NCBI RefSeq assembly: GCF_000238395.3 | Contig: NZ_CP011025.1 | Coordinates: forward strand, 62,001-126,000 | DNA length: 64,000 nucleotides | Origin: Pseudoalteromonas arctica A 37-1-2 | GTDB lineage: Bacteria > Pseudomonadota > Gammaproteobacteria > Enterobacterales > Alteromonadaceae | Direction of reading: 5' to 3' | Part shown: positions 8,301 to 16,711 of the stretch, piece by piece | Layout: each line of letters begins with the position of its first letter | Position numbering within the stretch: the stretch's first letter is position 1 | Program-made: the position numbers and the translations under genes | The notes under the pieces: generated by a model | The model's input: the letters and a program-made list of their open reading frames with translations, nothing else | Databases searched by the model: none | What the model was told of the DNA's origin: nothing

Positions 8301-8870
8301 GTGTTTATGCATACGTCGTTGGCCTGTGGAAAGTGGTCAACAATAGGTTGCTTAAATCATCATACCCAATTGTTTATTGGCGATGTGGTGAGTGTAACCT
8401 TTTATGACATGCAAGGAGAGCTAGTTAGTTTATCATTTGATTACAAAATCACCTCGCTTGAACAAGGTGAGCCTCACGCATGGCCACGTTTAGTTGCCGA
8501 GCATATTAACGTGCATGTACCTCTTGTTAGCGCAGGTAAAATGACCGAACAAGGTTTAATTGTTGCCTATAGAAACAATGAAATTTTTGCTTTGCAAAGC
8601 AGTGGGATATGTAAAGCGCATGTCGATTTTCATTGTATTGCAAAATGCGATGAGCGTGTTGTTAATAACCTTGATACTTATGATTACGTGTACCCTGAAA
8701 ATTGTGAAAACTATAATGCGGGTACAAAGGTATTGCAGCCAAAAACAGGGCATGTTTATCAATGTAGGCCTTGGCCATTTAATGAGTTTTGCCGCGCGAG
8801 TGACGATAAAAAGTTTATGTTCGAGCCCGGTGTTGGACAAAGCTGGGCTATGGCTTGGCAGCAAATATAA
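8301..8870 (+). CDS. truncated GbpA-like chitin-binding protein lacking the LPMO domain
   Basis: The predicted 189-residue protein matches two separate modules of N-acetylglucosamine-binding protein GbpA. Residues about 10-108 (GKWSTIG, FIGDVVSVTFYD, LVAEHIN) correspond to GbpA domain 2. Residues about 125-189 (YDYVYPE, AGTKVLQPKTG, YQCRPWPF, FEPGVGQSW, MAW) correspond to its C-terminal chitin-binding domain. The N-terminal secreted AA10 copper monooxygenase domain, its signal peptide and domain 3 are absent. The start is GTG at 8301 after AAGGTG, or ATG at 8307; no signal peptide can be seen from either. It is the only gene after the c-di-GMP riboswitch. It may be a decaying deletion remnant, or a reduced protein; the open frame is intact. 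Confidence 0.82.
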   Translation: MFMHTSLACGKWSTIGCLNHHTQLFIGDVVSVTFYDMQGELVSLSFDYKITSLEQGEPHAWPRLVAEHINVHVPLVSAGKMTEQGLIVAYRNNEIFALQSSGICKAHVDFHCIAKCDERVVNNLDTYDYVYPENCENYNAGTKVLQPKTGHVYQCRPWPFNEFCRASDDKKFMFEPGVGQSWAMAWQQI

Positions 8871-8933
8871 GGCTGTTAGTGAATTATCTTCCCAAAGGTA
8901 TAGCGGTTTTAGTAATGAAGCGTTTACCGTTTT

Positions 8934-8964
8934 AGCCCATCCAACTATTGGATGGGCTTTTTTA
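8934..8964 (+). terminator. Rho-independent terminator after gbpA-like gene
   Basis: Perfect 11-bp arms AGCCCATCCAA / TTGGATGGGCT around a 3-base loop, followed by a T6 run. Confidence 0.9.
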
Positions 8965-9012
8965 TTTTTATGATAAACTGCAAATCACATTATTTTTTTA
9001 ATTGGTTTTGTT

Positions 9013-11088
9013 GTGTCTCGTCCTGACTACTCTTTAAGTTTATTACCTAATTTCCCGATTGCTAAACAGCAAGCCCATACATTAAGTACTCATAATAAAA
9101 TACGCACTGATAATTACTATTGGATGCGTGATGACGATCGTCAGGATGAGCAAGTACTTGCACATTTACATGCTGAAAATGCATATTGCGATGAACAGTT
9201 AGCTGCAATGAAGCCACTCCAAAATACACTTTTTGAAGAGTTAAAAGCACGCATTGTAAAAGACGATAACTCGGTACCCGTTAAAGACGGGAAATACTGG
9301 TATCACTCAGAAGTTCGTGGTGACGATGAGTACTCTCGCCATTATAGAAGCACGAGCATAAGGGCTAATAATAAAGAGCTTTTACTCGATGTGAATATAT
9401 TAGCTGAGGGATTTGAGTTTTTTGAGCTAGGAGAAGTCGCACTAAGCCCATGCGAGCAGCTTATGGCTTACTCTGAAGATACTGAAGGTCGTCGTATTTA
9501 TAATGTTCGCTTTAAAAGCTTAACGACCGGTGAAATGCTACCTGATGTACTTGAAAATACAGAAGGGCAGGTTGTTTGGGCTAACGACAATAAAACTGTT
9601 TTTTATGTAAAAAAAGATTTAAAAACGCTACTAGGATACCAAGTATTTAGGCATGAGCTTGGCAGCGAGCAAAGCCAAGATGTAATGGTTTACGAAGAGC
9701 AAGACAGCAGCTTTTTTATGGGGCTTGGTAAAAGCCGCGACGAAGGCTTAATTATTATTGATTTAGCATCGACAGAGACCAACGATACATGGGTGCTTGA
9801 TGCTAATAAGCCCACTGACGAATTTAAAGCATTAATGCCGCGTGAAGATGGCCACGAGTTTGACGTAGATAAGCTAGGTGACACATTTTATATTGTGACT
9901 AACTGGCAAGCTAAAAACTTTAGATTAATGACAGCAACAAACGAAACGATTGCTGATAAAACACAATGGTTTGAGCATACAGCTCACAGAGAAAATGTAC
10001 TGCTTGAAGGTGTAGAGTTATTTAATGACTTTTTAGTATTGAGTGAACGCGAGCAAGGGCAAGCTCGATTTGTAGTTGTTAATAGGCTAGGGGATCGTAT
10101 GGCACTTGAGTTTGCCGATCCTTGTTATTATGCTGCAATAGCAATGAACCCAGAGCCAGACACACGCACTGCGCGTATTTATTACTCAAGTTTAACAACA
10201 CCAGGCTCTTTATATGATGTTGATTTAGCAACTGGCGAAAAAACACTACTTAAACAGCAAAAAGTACTCGGTAGTTTTAATGCCGATGACTATCAGTCGG
10301 AGCGATTAATGGTAACTGCTCGCGACGGAGTTAAAGTACCTGTATCTGTTGTTTATCGAAAAGGCAGCTTTAAAAAAGATGGCACAAATCCGTTATTTCA
10401 ATACGGCTATGGCGCCTATGGCTATACGATTGATCCTAGTTTTTCTAGTTCGTCACTGAGCTTGCTCGATCGTGGCTTTATTTATGTTATTGCGCATGTT
10501 CGAGGCTCTGAAATGCTAGGTCGCGAATGGTATGAGCAAGGTAAAAAAGAGCATAAACAAAATAGCTTTAGTGACTTTATTGATGTGACAAAAGCGCTTG
10601 TTGATCAAGGTTATTGTGATAGCAATAAGGTGTTTGCCTCAGGTGGCAGTGCCGGAGGCCTATTAATGGGGGCGGTTGTAAACCAGGCACCCGAGTTATA
10701 TTGCGGTGTTGGCTGTCATGTACCATTCTTAGACGTATTAACCACAATGCTTGATGAAAGTATTCCACTCACAACAAATGAATACGATGAATGGGGTAAT
10801 CCAAATGAGCCTCAATTTTATGATGTGATAGAAGCTTACTCGCCTTATGACAATATTAGCGCACAAAACTACCCGAACATACTCGTTACTACCGGTCTTC
10901 ATGACTCACAAGTACAGTATTGGGAGCCTATGAAGTGGGTTGCAAAAATGCGTGAACTTAAAACAGACAGTAATATTTTAGTATTTAAAACCGATATGGA
11001 TGCAGGTCATGGCGGTGCATCAGGTCGTTTTAAAAGCTTAGAAGAAAAAGCCCTCGAAATGGCCTTTTTTATTGCGCTGTTAAATTAA
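9013..11088 (+). CDS. ptrB: oligopeptidase B (S9A serine peptidase)
   Basis: This 691-residue cytoplasmic serine peptidase cleaves short peptides after Arg and Lys. An N-terminal beta-propeller (about residues 70-405) precedes an alpha/beta-hydrolase domain. The catalytic triad is visible: Ser546 in GGSAGG, Asp631 in GLHDSQV and His666 in DAGHGG. The opening motif YYWMRDD is typical of the family, and the length is normal. The start is a GTG at 9013. It is a stand-alone gene after a strong terminator. The call as oligopeptidase B rather than prolyl oligopeptidase rests on the overall sequence and the GGAS/GGSAGG region. Confidence 0.93.
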   Translation: MSRPDYSLSLLPNFPIAKQQAHTLSTHNKIRTDNYYWMRDDDRQDEQVLAHLHAENAYCDEQLAAMKPLQNTLFEELKARIVKDDNSVPVKDGKYWYHSEVRGDDEYSRHYRSTSIRANNKELLLDVNILAEGFEFFELGEVALSPCEQLMAYSEDTEGRRIYNVRFKSLTTGEMLPDVLENTEGQVVWANDNKTVFYVKKDLKTLLGYQVFRHELGSEQSQDVMVYEEQDSSFFMGLGKSRDEGLIIIDLASTETNDTWVLDANKPTDEFKALMPREDGHEFDVDKLGDTFYIVTNWQAKNFRLMTATNETIADKTQWFEHTAHRENVLLEGVELFNDFLVLSEREQGQARFVVVNRLGDRMALEFADPCYYAAIAMNPEPDTRTARIYYSSLTTPGSLYDVDLATGEKTLLKQQKVLGSFNADDYQSERLMVTARDGVKVPVSVVYRKGSFKKDGTNPLFQYGYGAYGYTIDPSFSSSSLSLLDRGFIYVIAHVRGSEMLGREWYEQGKKEHKQNSFSDFIDVTKALVDQGYCDSNKVFASGGSAGGLLMGAVVNQAPELYCGVGCHVPFLDVLTTMLDESIPLTTNEYDEWGNPNEPQFYDVIEAYSPYDNISAQNYPNILVTTGLHDSQVQYWEPMKWVAKMRELKTDSNILVFKTDMDAGHGGASGRFKSLEEKALEMAFFIALLN

Positions 11089-11148
11089 CTGCAAAATCGG
11101 AAAATTGTATTACTCTATATATAGAAGTTGATATATATAAGGTAATTT

Positions 11149-11547
11149 ATGTTTGGAGCACATGGCGAATTTCAGATTTGTTCACAGCCCCCTCATATGT
11201 ATTTAAAATTGAAGGGGAGCTTTAACAATGAAGGTATAACATCATTAACTAATGGTGTTATTCAAGAATTGAGCACTCACCCTGAAAATACGATTAAGTT
11301 TGTGATTGTTAACTTAAAAGAGTTTGAACTGTTAACTTTAGATAGTCTTGATTCGTTAGAGGCCTATTTTGCGGGTGTAAAAGAACTTGGCTATCAACGA
11401 GTTGACTATATAAACATTAATATCATAGCTAAAAACATGTTTGAAAAAGTATGGAAAAATAGCGATGTAGAAGTTAATTTTTATAAAGATACCGAAAGCT
11501 ATTTATTAGTGCATCCAAGTGATAGTTATATAAAACAGAACTGGTAA
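11149..11547 (+). CDS. unknown cytoplasmic protein, 132 residues
   Basis: The protein has no signal peptide or membrane helix. Its alternating strands and helices, with a FVIVNLKEFELLT strand and a following helix, recall SpoIIAA/STAS-like folds, but no signature serine loop is clear, so I leave the function open. AAGGTAA precedes the ATG. It lies 60 bp after oligopeptidase B and converges with a LytTR regulator, leaving only about 20 bp between stops and no terminator. Confidence 0.65.
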   Translation: MFGAHGEFQICSQPPHMYLKLKGSFNNEGITSLTNGVIQELSTHPENTIKFVIVNLKEFELLTLDSLDSLEAYFAGVKELGYQRVDYININIIAKNMFEKVWKNSDVEVNFYKDTESYLLVHPSDSYIKQNW

Positions 11548-11569
11548 TTAATATGAGTATTATAAACCG

Positions 11570-12322
11570 CTACTGAAGAGGGCTTATAATGCTCTCTAAA
11601 CACCCTTTATAGCGCCTTGAAAGGTTTAAGCACATATCGTTTTTAAGTCTTACTTTATAATCGCCACTGTCAGTAGGCATCAGTTCACAGATAGCTTGTT
11701 TTCTTACCAGCGTTGAGCGATGAATACGAATAAACCCTTCTGGCTCTAGCTGCCGTTCAATATTTTTCATGGTTTCGCGGTGTAATACCGGTGTACTACC
11801 TTGGGTAAAATGCAGCTCTACATAATTGCCCGCACCATTAATCCAAATAATATCTTTTATATCAATTAGCCTTACCTTACCTACATCTTTAACTACGATA
11901 TGTGATGATGGTTTTTCGGTTTGTGTGCTTTGTTGATATTGACGTTCGGCCGCGCTTGCAATCGGGCAAAGGTGAATCAGTTTATCAAAGCATTTATCAA
12001 TACGTGGTGCAGTTGAATCTACTATTAAAAAATCAACAGCGCCAACTTCAAAAGCAAAACTCGCAAAATGACCCGACTGGGCAATAATGACTAACTTAAG
12101 CTTTTTAGCTAGCTCTGTTAAATGCACTATTTGCATAGGGTCAGCCAGATTAGTTAGTTCGTAAAAAAGTACGTTGTATTGATCTGTATCTATCTGATCT
12201 AATCTGTTTGCCTGAATAAAAGATTGAGATTCAAAGTGTCGGTGCTCTTGCACGCGCTTTGTTAAAAATGTTGCAAACTTAGTGTTACTAACAAAAGTTA
12301 ATGCATGAAAAGAAGCGACCAT
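11570..12322 (-). CDS. LytTR DNA-binding regulator with degenerate receiver-like domain
   Basis: The C-terminal 100 residues form a LytTR DNA-binding domain: DIIWINGAGNYVELH, HRETMKNIERQL, FIRIHRSTLVRK. The N-terminal half is receiver-like (QYNVLFYELTN, FEVGAVDFLIV) but the phosphoacceptor Asp position reads Tyr or Glu, so control by phosphorylation is unlikely. I choose the ATG at 12322 (about 250 residues). A longer form from 12433 would add a hydrophobic N-terminal helix but has no ribosome site. It is divergent from a TonB-dependent receptor and may regulate it. Confidence 0.8.
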   Translation of the reverse strand: MVASFHALTFVSNTKFATFLTKRVQEHRHFESQSFIQANRLDQIDTDQYNVLFYELTNLADPMQIVHLTELAKKLKLVIIAQSGHFASFAFEVGAVDFLIVDSTAPRIDKCFDKLIHLCPIASAAERQYQQSTQTEKPSSHIVVKDVGKVRLIDIKDIIWINGAGNYVELHFTQGSTPVLHRETMKNIERQLEPEGFIRIHRSTLVRKQAICELMPTDSGDYKVRLKNDMCLNLSRRYKGCLESIISPLQ

Positions 12323-12519
12323 TATTTTATATCTCTTGCTGTATATAATAATAAAGACCGTGCTTAGCGGAAAAACTGTTATGAAAAGTACAATATATTT
12401 ATAAAATAATTGTGACGTACTAATTCGTCCCATCAAACTAGCTATTCATACCAAAGATTACGCCTAATAAATAACGTACGTAGAGTGTTTAAATAAATCC
12501 CCTTACTGTAATCCGCGAA

Positions 12520-12535
12520 GTAACTATTTAGTTAC
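12520..12535. promoter_or_regulatory. palindrome upstream of the TonB-dependent receptor
   Basis: Perfect 16-bp inverted repeat GTAACT-ATTT-AGTTAC, 25 bp before the receptor's ATG and between it and the LytTR gene. It could be an operator or an mRNA leader hairpin. Confidence 0.4.
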
Positions 12536-12560
12536 AAAAATAACAATTCAGGGGAATTAT

Positions 12561-15500
12561 ATGACATTAACTAACAAAGGTAGCGCGCGATTATTTAAAA
12601 AATCGTCGTTAACAGTTGCGCTAAGCAGCGCGATACTTGCAAGCATTTCATTTCAAGGTGTGGCTGCAGAAGATGACGAAATTACTAAAATAGAACGTGT
12701 ACAAGTTACAGGCTCTCGTATCAGCAAAGCGAAGCTTTCTCAACCAGCACCTATTGTAACAATTACAGCTGAAGATATTGCAAAAGGTGGCACCCCTGAT
12801 CTAGGTAGTATTTTAGCTGAATTACCTTCGATAGGCGCAACAGATACATTAGTTGGTAATAACAATAGCAATGCTGCCGCTGGTGTTAGTTCTGCTGATT
12901 TAAGGCGTTTAGGAGCAGCAAGAACACTTGTTCTAGTTAATGGTAAGCGTCATGTAGCAGGGGCACCCGGCTCATCACAAGTTGATTTAAATACGATACC
13001 TTCCGCACTGATAGAGAGAATTGAAATTATCACAGGTGGAGCATCTGCTATTTATGGCTCTGATGCGGTATCTGGGGTAGTTAATGTCATTTTGAAAGAT
13101 AACTTTGATGGTTTACAGTTTAATGCTTCAGTTGGTAATTCAACTGAGGGGGTGGGTACTGAAAACCATAGCTTTAGTGTTGTAGCTGGGACAGATATTG
13201 CTGGTGGTAAAGGTAATATAACCTTTTTCGCAGGCCAAGATAGAGTGCGCCAGGTTTTAGCCAATGATTTACGCCAAACAAATGCTTATGGCACAGTAGA
13301 TAACCCATTAAATACTGGTGAAAATGATGGTATTCCAGATCGTTTAACAGTGCCTAATGTGCTTTCTGAAAGAATAAGTGAAAATGGTGTAATTAATCCA
13401 TTTGGCGATAGTGGAAGTATCTATACTTTTAATAATGGTGGTAGAGCTGAGTTAATGCCAGCACGGGAAGCAAGCGGTAGCTTTGCTTTTGGTAATTTCC
13501 CTGATGGTTGTGAATTTTGTGCTAATACACAAGATTATGAAAATGTATTACCAGAGCTTGAAAAGTTAACACTTGGTTCTACATTAAATTATAACCTTAC
13601 AGATAATCATACATTTTATAGTGACTTTAAATTTGTGCGCACTGAAGTTGAGCAGCAATTTCAACCATCTTTTGAATTCGGTGGTATTTTCATTGATGTT
13701 GAAGATAATCCATATTTAGATAGCAACCTTCGCCAACAGCTGCTTAGTGAAGGTACTACTAGCGTTGAAATGTCTAAATTTTTTGGTGAGCTAGGAAACC
13801 GAAGCGCAGATAATAAACGTGAGTTATTTCGAGTTGTAACTGGGCTTAAAGGGATCTTTACTTTAAGTGAAACTGACGTTGATTATGATTTTTATTATGT
13901 TTACGGCCAAACAGATAATCGCCGAAAAACACTTAATGACTTAATCCCAGATAATTTGGTTGCTGCACTTGATGCCGTGATTGATCCTGCCACAGGCGAA
14001 GCTGCATGTCGAAGTCAGGTACCTAGCTTACAAGGAGAAGGTTATATTGATCCTGCTAGTGTAAATGGTGACGCTTGTACTCCATACAATGCATTTGGCT
14101 TTGATCAAGCCTCAGCAGCTGCTAAAGATTATGTATCAGCAGATGTTACTCGTACAGATACAATTACCCAAGAACTTATTGGCGGCAGCATAACGTTTGA
14201 TACAGGTGAGTTTTTTGAGCTTCAGGGCGGCGCAATTGGTTTGGCTACCGGTTTCGAATACAGAGAAGAGACTTCTGAAAGCATTACTGATGAATTCACA
14301 AAAGCTGGATTTTTATCAAACGCGGCTACACCTGATGCATACGGTGAATTTGATGTAACGGAGGCATTTGTTGAAATCAATTTACCTCTATTAACTGATG
14401 TAGCATTTGCAAAAGAGTTAACTATTGATGCAGCATACAGAACAGCTGATTACTCTCACGCTGGTACAGCTGACGCATGGAAAGTTGGTTTACTATATCG
14501 TCCAGTAGATGATGTTCGTATACGTGGTACATATGGACAAGCCGTTCGTGCACCAAATATTACAGAAGCTTTCGATCCAATATCGCCTGGTTTTGATAAT
14601 ATTGCAGATCCTTGTGATGCAGATCGTATAGATAACAACCCAAATAGAACAGCTAACTGTGCGGCATTAAATATAGGTGCGGGCTTTCAAGCTAACGATA
14701 ATGTAAGTATTGATGTTCTTAGTGGTGGTAACCCTGAACTAGAATCAGAAACATCAACATCACTAACCGCTGGTGTTGTGTGGACTCCGAGCTTTTTTGA
14801 AAACTTTTCATTAACTGTTGATTACTATGATATTGAAATAGAAGATGCTATTTCTTTTATTTCTGCACAGAGTGTTATAGATAATTGTGTTGATGCTGCT
14901 GGTGGTCCAGATGCAGCGTTCTGTTCGCAAGTTGATCGTGACTCAGCTAGCAACGATATAACTTTAGTACGTTCAGGTTATTTAAATGCAGCCTCAATAA
15001 CAACAAGAGGTATTGAAGCTGATTTTGATTACGATATGAACTTAACTGATTACTCATTAGAAGGTGATTTGAAGTTCAACTTATTTGTGAATCATCTTCT
15101 TGAGCTTGATGTGTTCGAATTTCAAAGTCGACCAGATACAGTAAATGTTGAAGACGGTGAAGTTGGTGATCCAGAATGGCAGGCACGTTTCTCTGCTGTG
15201 TATAACTATAACGATTTAACGCTTAATTGGACTACTCGCTATACCGACCGTTCTGCGCGCTTTGATTTATCACCAGACGGTGATATTGAAGAGGATTTAA
15301 AACCTGGCTATGTCGGTTCTATTATAACTCACGATATTTCAGCAAGTTATAATGTATTTGATAATACACGTGTAGATTTTGGCCTTCGTAATGTGACAGA
15401 CAAGCTACCGCCTGCATATATCTCTGCTAGTGGTGGTGATGAAGCTATTTATGATGCTGTCGGTCGACGCTTTTTTGCTAATTTAAGTGTGAATTTCTAA
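12561..15500 (+). CDS. TonB-dependent outer-membrane receptor
   Basis: The 979-residue protein is an outer-membrane active transporter. A signal peptide (residues 1 to about 36, ending GVAA) is followed by the plug domain (about 45-175; VQVTGSRI, LVNGKRH, IERIEIITGGASAIYGSDAVSGVVNVILK) and a 22-strand barrel ending in aromatic VNF. The LVNGKRHV and AIYGSDAVSGVVN forms are typical of the large Alteromonadales receptors for carbohydrates or peptides rather than classical siderophore receptors, but the ligand is not readable. Three Cys pairs occur in extracellular-loop regions. GGGGAA precedes the ATG. The divergent LytTR gene is a plausible regulator. Confidence 0.93.
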   Translation: MTLTNKGSARLFKKSSLTVALSSAILASISFQGVAAEDDEITKIERVQVTGSRISKAKLSQPAPIVTITAEDIAKGGTPDLGSILAELPSIGATDTLVGNNNSNAAAGVSSADLRRLGAARTLVLVNGKRHVAGAPGSSQVDLNTIPSALIERIEIITGGASAIYGSDAVSGVVNVILKDNFDGLQFNASVGNSTEGVGTENHSFSVVAGTDIAGGKGNITFFAGQDRVRQVLANDLRQTNAYGTVDNPLNTGENDGIPDRLTVPNVLSERISENGVINPFGDSGSIYTFNNGGRAELMPAREASGSFAFGNFPDGCEFCANTQDYENVLPELEKLTLGSTLNYNLTDNHTFYSDFKFVRTEVEQQFQPSFEFGGIFIDVEDNPYLDSNLRQQLLSEGTTSVEMSKFFGELGNRSADNKRELFRVVTGLKGIFTLSETDVDYDFYYVYGQTDNRRKTLNDLIPDNLVAALDAVIDPATGEAACRSQVPSLQGEGYIDPASVNGDACTPYNAFGFDQASAAAKDYVSADVTRTDTITQELIGGSITFDTGEFFELQGGAIGLATGFEYREETSESITDEFTKAGFLSNAATPDAYGEFDVTEAFVEINLPLLTDVAFAKELTIDAAYRTADYSHAGTADAWKVGLLYRPVDDVRIRGTYGQAVRAPNITEAFDPISPGFDNIADPCDADRIDNNPNRTANCAALNIGAGFQANDNVSIDVLSGGNPELESETSTSLTAGVVWTPSFFENFSLTVDYYDIEIEDAISFISAQSVIDNCVDAAGGPDAAFCSQVDRDSASNDITLVRSGYLNAASITTRGIEADFDYDMNLTDYSLEGDLKFNLFVNHLLELDVFEFQSRPDTVNVEDGEVGDPEWQARFSAVYNYNDLTLNWTTRYTDRSARFDLSPDGDIEEDLKPGYVGSIITHDISASYNVFDNTRVDFGLRNVTDKLPPAYISASGGDEAIYDAVGRRFFANLSVNF

Positions 15501-15563
15501 TCCAAACTATTTTTAGAATAAAATCATCGATGATTACAGGCTTATTACCCGCTTAAACCAAAA

Positions 15564-15591
15564 ACAACGCCACTGGTAACAGGGGCGTTGT
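15564..15591 (+). terminator. hairpin downstream of the receptor gene
   Basis: Arms ACAACGCC / GGCGTTGT with a 12-base loop, followed by TTTAGT. It is a weak terminator candidate about 65 bp after the receptor stop. Confidence 0.5.
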
Positions 15592-15660
15592 TTAGTATTG
15601 GGAGTAGACTAATATAGTAACCGAATCGCTAAGTTACTTAACGATTTATCCCTATTTGTG

Positions 15661-15685
15661 GCCCTCTTCATTGAGGGCTTTTTTT
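15661..15685 (+). terminator. Rho-independent terminator
   Basis: GCCCTC-TTCATT-GAGGGC followed by a T7 run on the plus strand. The plus-strand orientation fits final termination of the receptor transcript just before the convergent dps gene. Confidence 0.8.
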
Positions 15686-15691
15686 GCTAGT

Positions 15692-16165
15692 TTAGTCTAA
15701 GTAAGCCTTTAGCATCCAAACCAATTTTTCTTGCTCTGAGATGTAATCGCTCATTAGTGAGGCTGTACCTTCATCGTCTGCATCACCAGCTTGGCTTAAA
15801 ATATCACGCTGCATGTGAATTAATGTGCTGTAACCAGCAAGTAGGTTTTCTACGGCTGTAACGCCATCACTAATACCTTTAGCTTCTTTGATTTTACTTA
15901 CTTCAAGGTAATCAGAAAATGCATGTAGAGGTGCGCCATCTAACGTTAAAATACGTTCTGCAACTTCATCTACTTTTAGAAGTAGTAAGTTATAAATTTC
16001 TTCAAACTTAACGTGTAGTTCAAAAAAGTTACGGCCTTTAATATTCCAGTGAAAGCCACGCGCGTTCATGTATTGAATCTGGTAGCTACTCAATAATGTA
16101 TTGAGTGACTTTATGATGTCTTCGCTTTTTGCGCTGTTTAGACCAATTGCGTTTACATGTGACAT
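15692..16165 (-). CDS. dps: Dps-family ferritin-like DNA/iron protection protein
   Basis: The 157-residue protein is a Dps/mini-ferritin that oxidises and stores iron in a 12-mer and protects DNA under starvation or peroxide stress. The intersubunit ferroxidase residues are visible: His in ARGFHWNIKG (near 39), and the DEVAERILTLDG motif (near 66) giving Asp and Glu ligands. The basic DNA-binding tail of E. coli Dps is short here, so direct DNA binding is uncertain. The ATG follows AGGAG. A 20-bp palindrome about 50 bp upstream may be its operator. Confidence 0.93.
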   Translation of the reverse strand: MSHVNAIGLNSAKSEDIIKSLNTLLSSYQIQYMNARGFHWNIKGRNFFELHVKFEEIYNLLLLKVDEVAERILTLDGAPLHAFSDYLEVSKIKEAKGISDGVTAVENLLAGYSTLIHMQRDILSQAGDADDEGTASLMSDYISEQEKLVWMLKAYLD

Positions 16166-16213
16166 AACTTGCTCCTTGAATAACCGTTGATTTGTGAACT
16201 TGTGATAAGTATT

Positions 16214-16233
16214 ACTAATTTCGATAAATTAGT
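16214..16233. promoter_or_regulatory. palindrome upstream of dps
   Basis: Perfect inverted repeat ACTAATTT-CGAT-AAATTAGT, 49-68 bp before the dps start, in the core promoter zone. It does not match a known Fur or OxyR site closely, so the regulator is unknown. Confidence 0.45.
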
Positions 16234-16430
16234 AAAATCGTTTAAATTTATCTAGTTAATAGTTTTAACCTATTAGCTGTTTTTGATACCTATATTCACT
16301 TTAGACTATTAATAGAAGTGGGTCTGATTAATAAAAATACTACCCCTCAAAAGTAAATAAACCTCAAAAGTATATAAATCATGATCTAAAACAAACTTTA
16401 TTCAAGGTAATAACTTAGCTATTTTTTTTA

Positions 16431-16471
16431 TTGATGCAGGTCAAAAATCATCCACCCTAACGGCGCATAAT
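16431..16471 (+). promoter_or_regulatory. candidate FNR-type class II promoter
   Basis: TTGAT-GCAG-GTCAA (16431-16444) has one mismatch from the FNR consensus TTGAT-N4-ATCAA. A -10 box CATAAT is at 16466-16471, predicting a start near 16478. The site is then centred at about -41, the class II activation position, and the next gene begins at 16502. Confidence 0.55.
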
Positions 16472-16501
16472 AATGTTGTCGAAATAATTAGGAGAGATAA
16501 C

Positions 16502-16711
16502 ATGCATGCAAAAACAGCGAAACAAAATAAAGCAGAGTTAATAGTGGTAGGAATTGCAGTCATCGCATTTGTACTTGGGTTAGTAGCGCACTTAGCGAGT
16601 GCAAGCTTTGCGAACTCAGATTTTTTTGGCTACATTGCGGCGCCGATTCCGCTTATATTGGCAGTGGTATTTTTAATTAGTTATAAAATAGCAGCCAATG
16701 CTGAGGATTAA
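16502..16711 (+). CDS. small two-helix membrane protein, unknown function
   Basis: A 69-residue protein with a short basic N-terminus and two hydrophobic helices (about residues 13-36 and 43-63), predicted to lie in the inner membrane. The ATG has a strong AGGAGA ribosome site. I do not recognise the family. A candidate FNR-type promoter upstream suggests induction when oxygen is low. Its end overlaps the convergent hydrolase gene by 4 bases. Confidence 0.7.
   Translation: MHAKTAKQNKAELIVVGIAVIAFVLGLVAHLASASFANSDFFGYIAAPIPLILAVVFLISYKIAANAED

Larger units (their letters stand above)
16166..16501. other. divergent intergenic region with two candidate control sites
   Basis: This gap between dps and a small membrane-protein gene contains the palindrome at 16214-16233 and the FNR-type promoter at 16431-16471. 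No small gene or structured RNA is apparent. Confidence 0.5.

Noticed and set aside
8560..8973. Long plus-strand frame overlapping the gbpA-like gene
   Set aside because: It shares bases with a recognisable GbpA sequence in another frame, and its translation matches nothing.
11149..11547. Calling the 132-residue protein an anti-sigma antagonist
   Set aside because: The STAS-like fold is only suggested by strand/helix order; the phospho-serine loop is not convincing.
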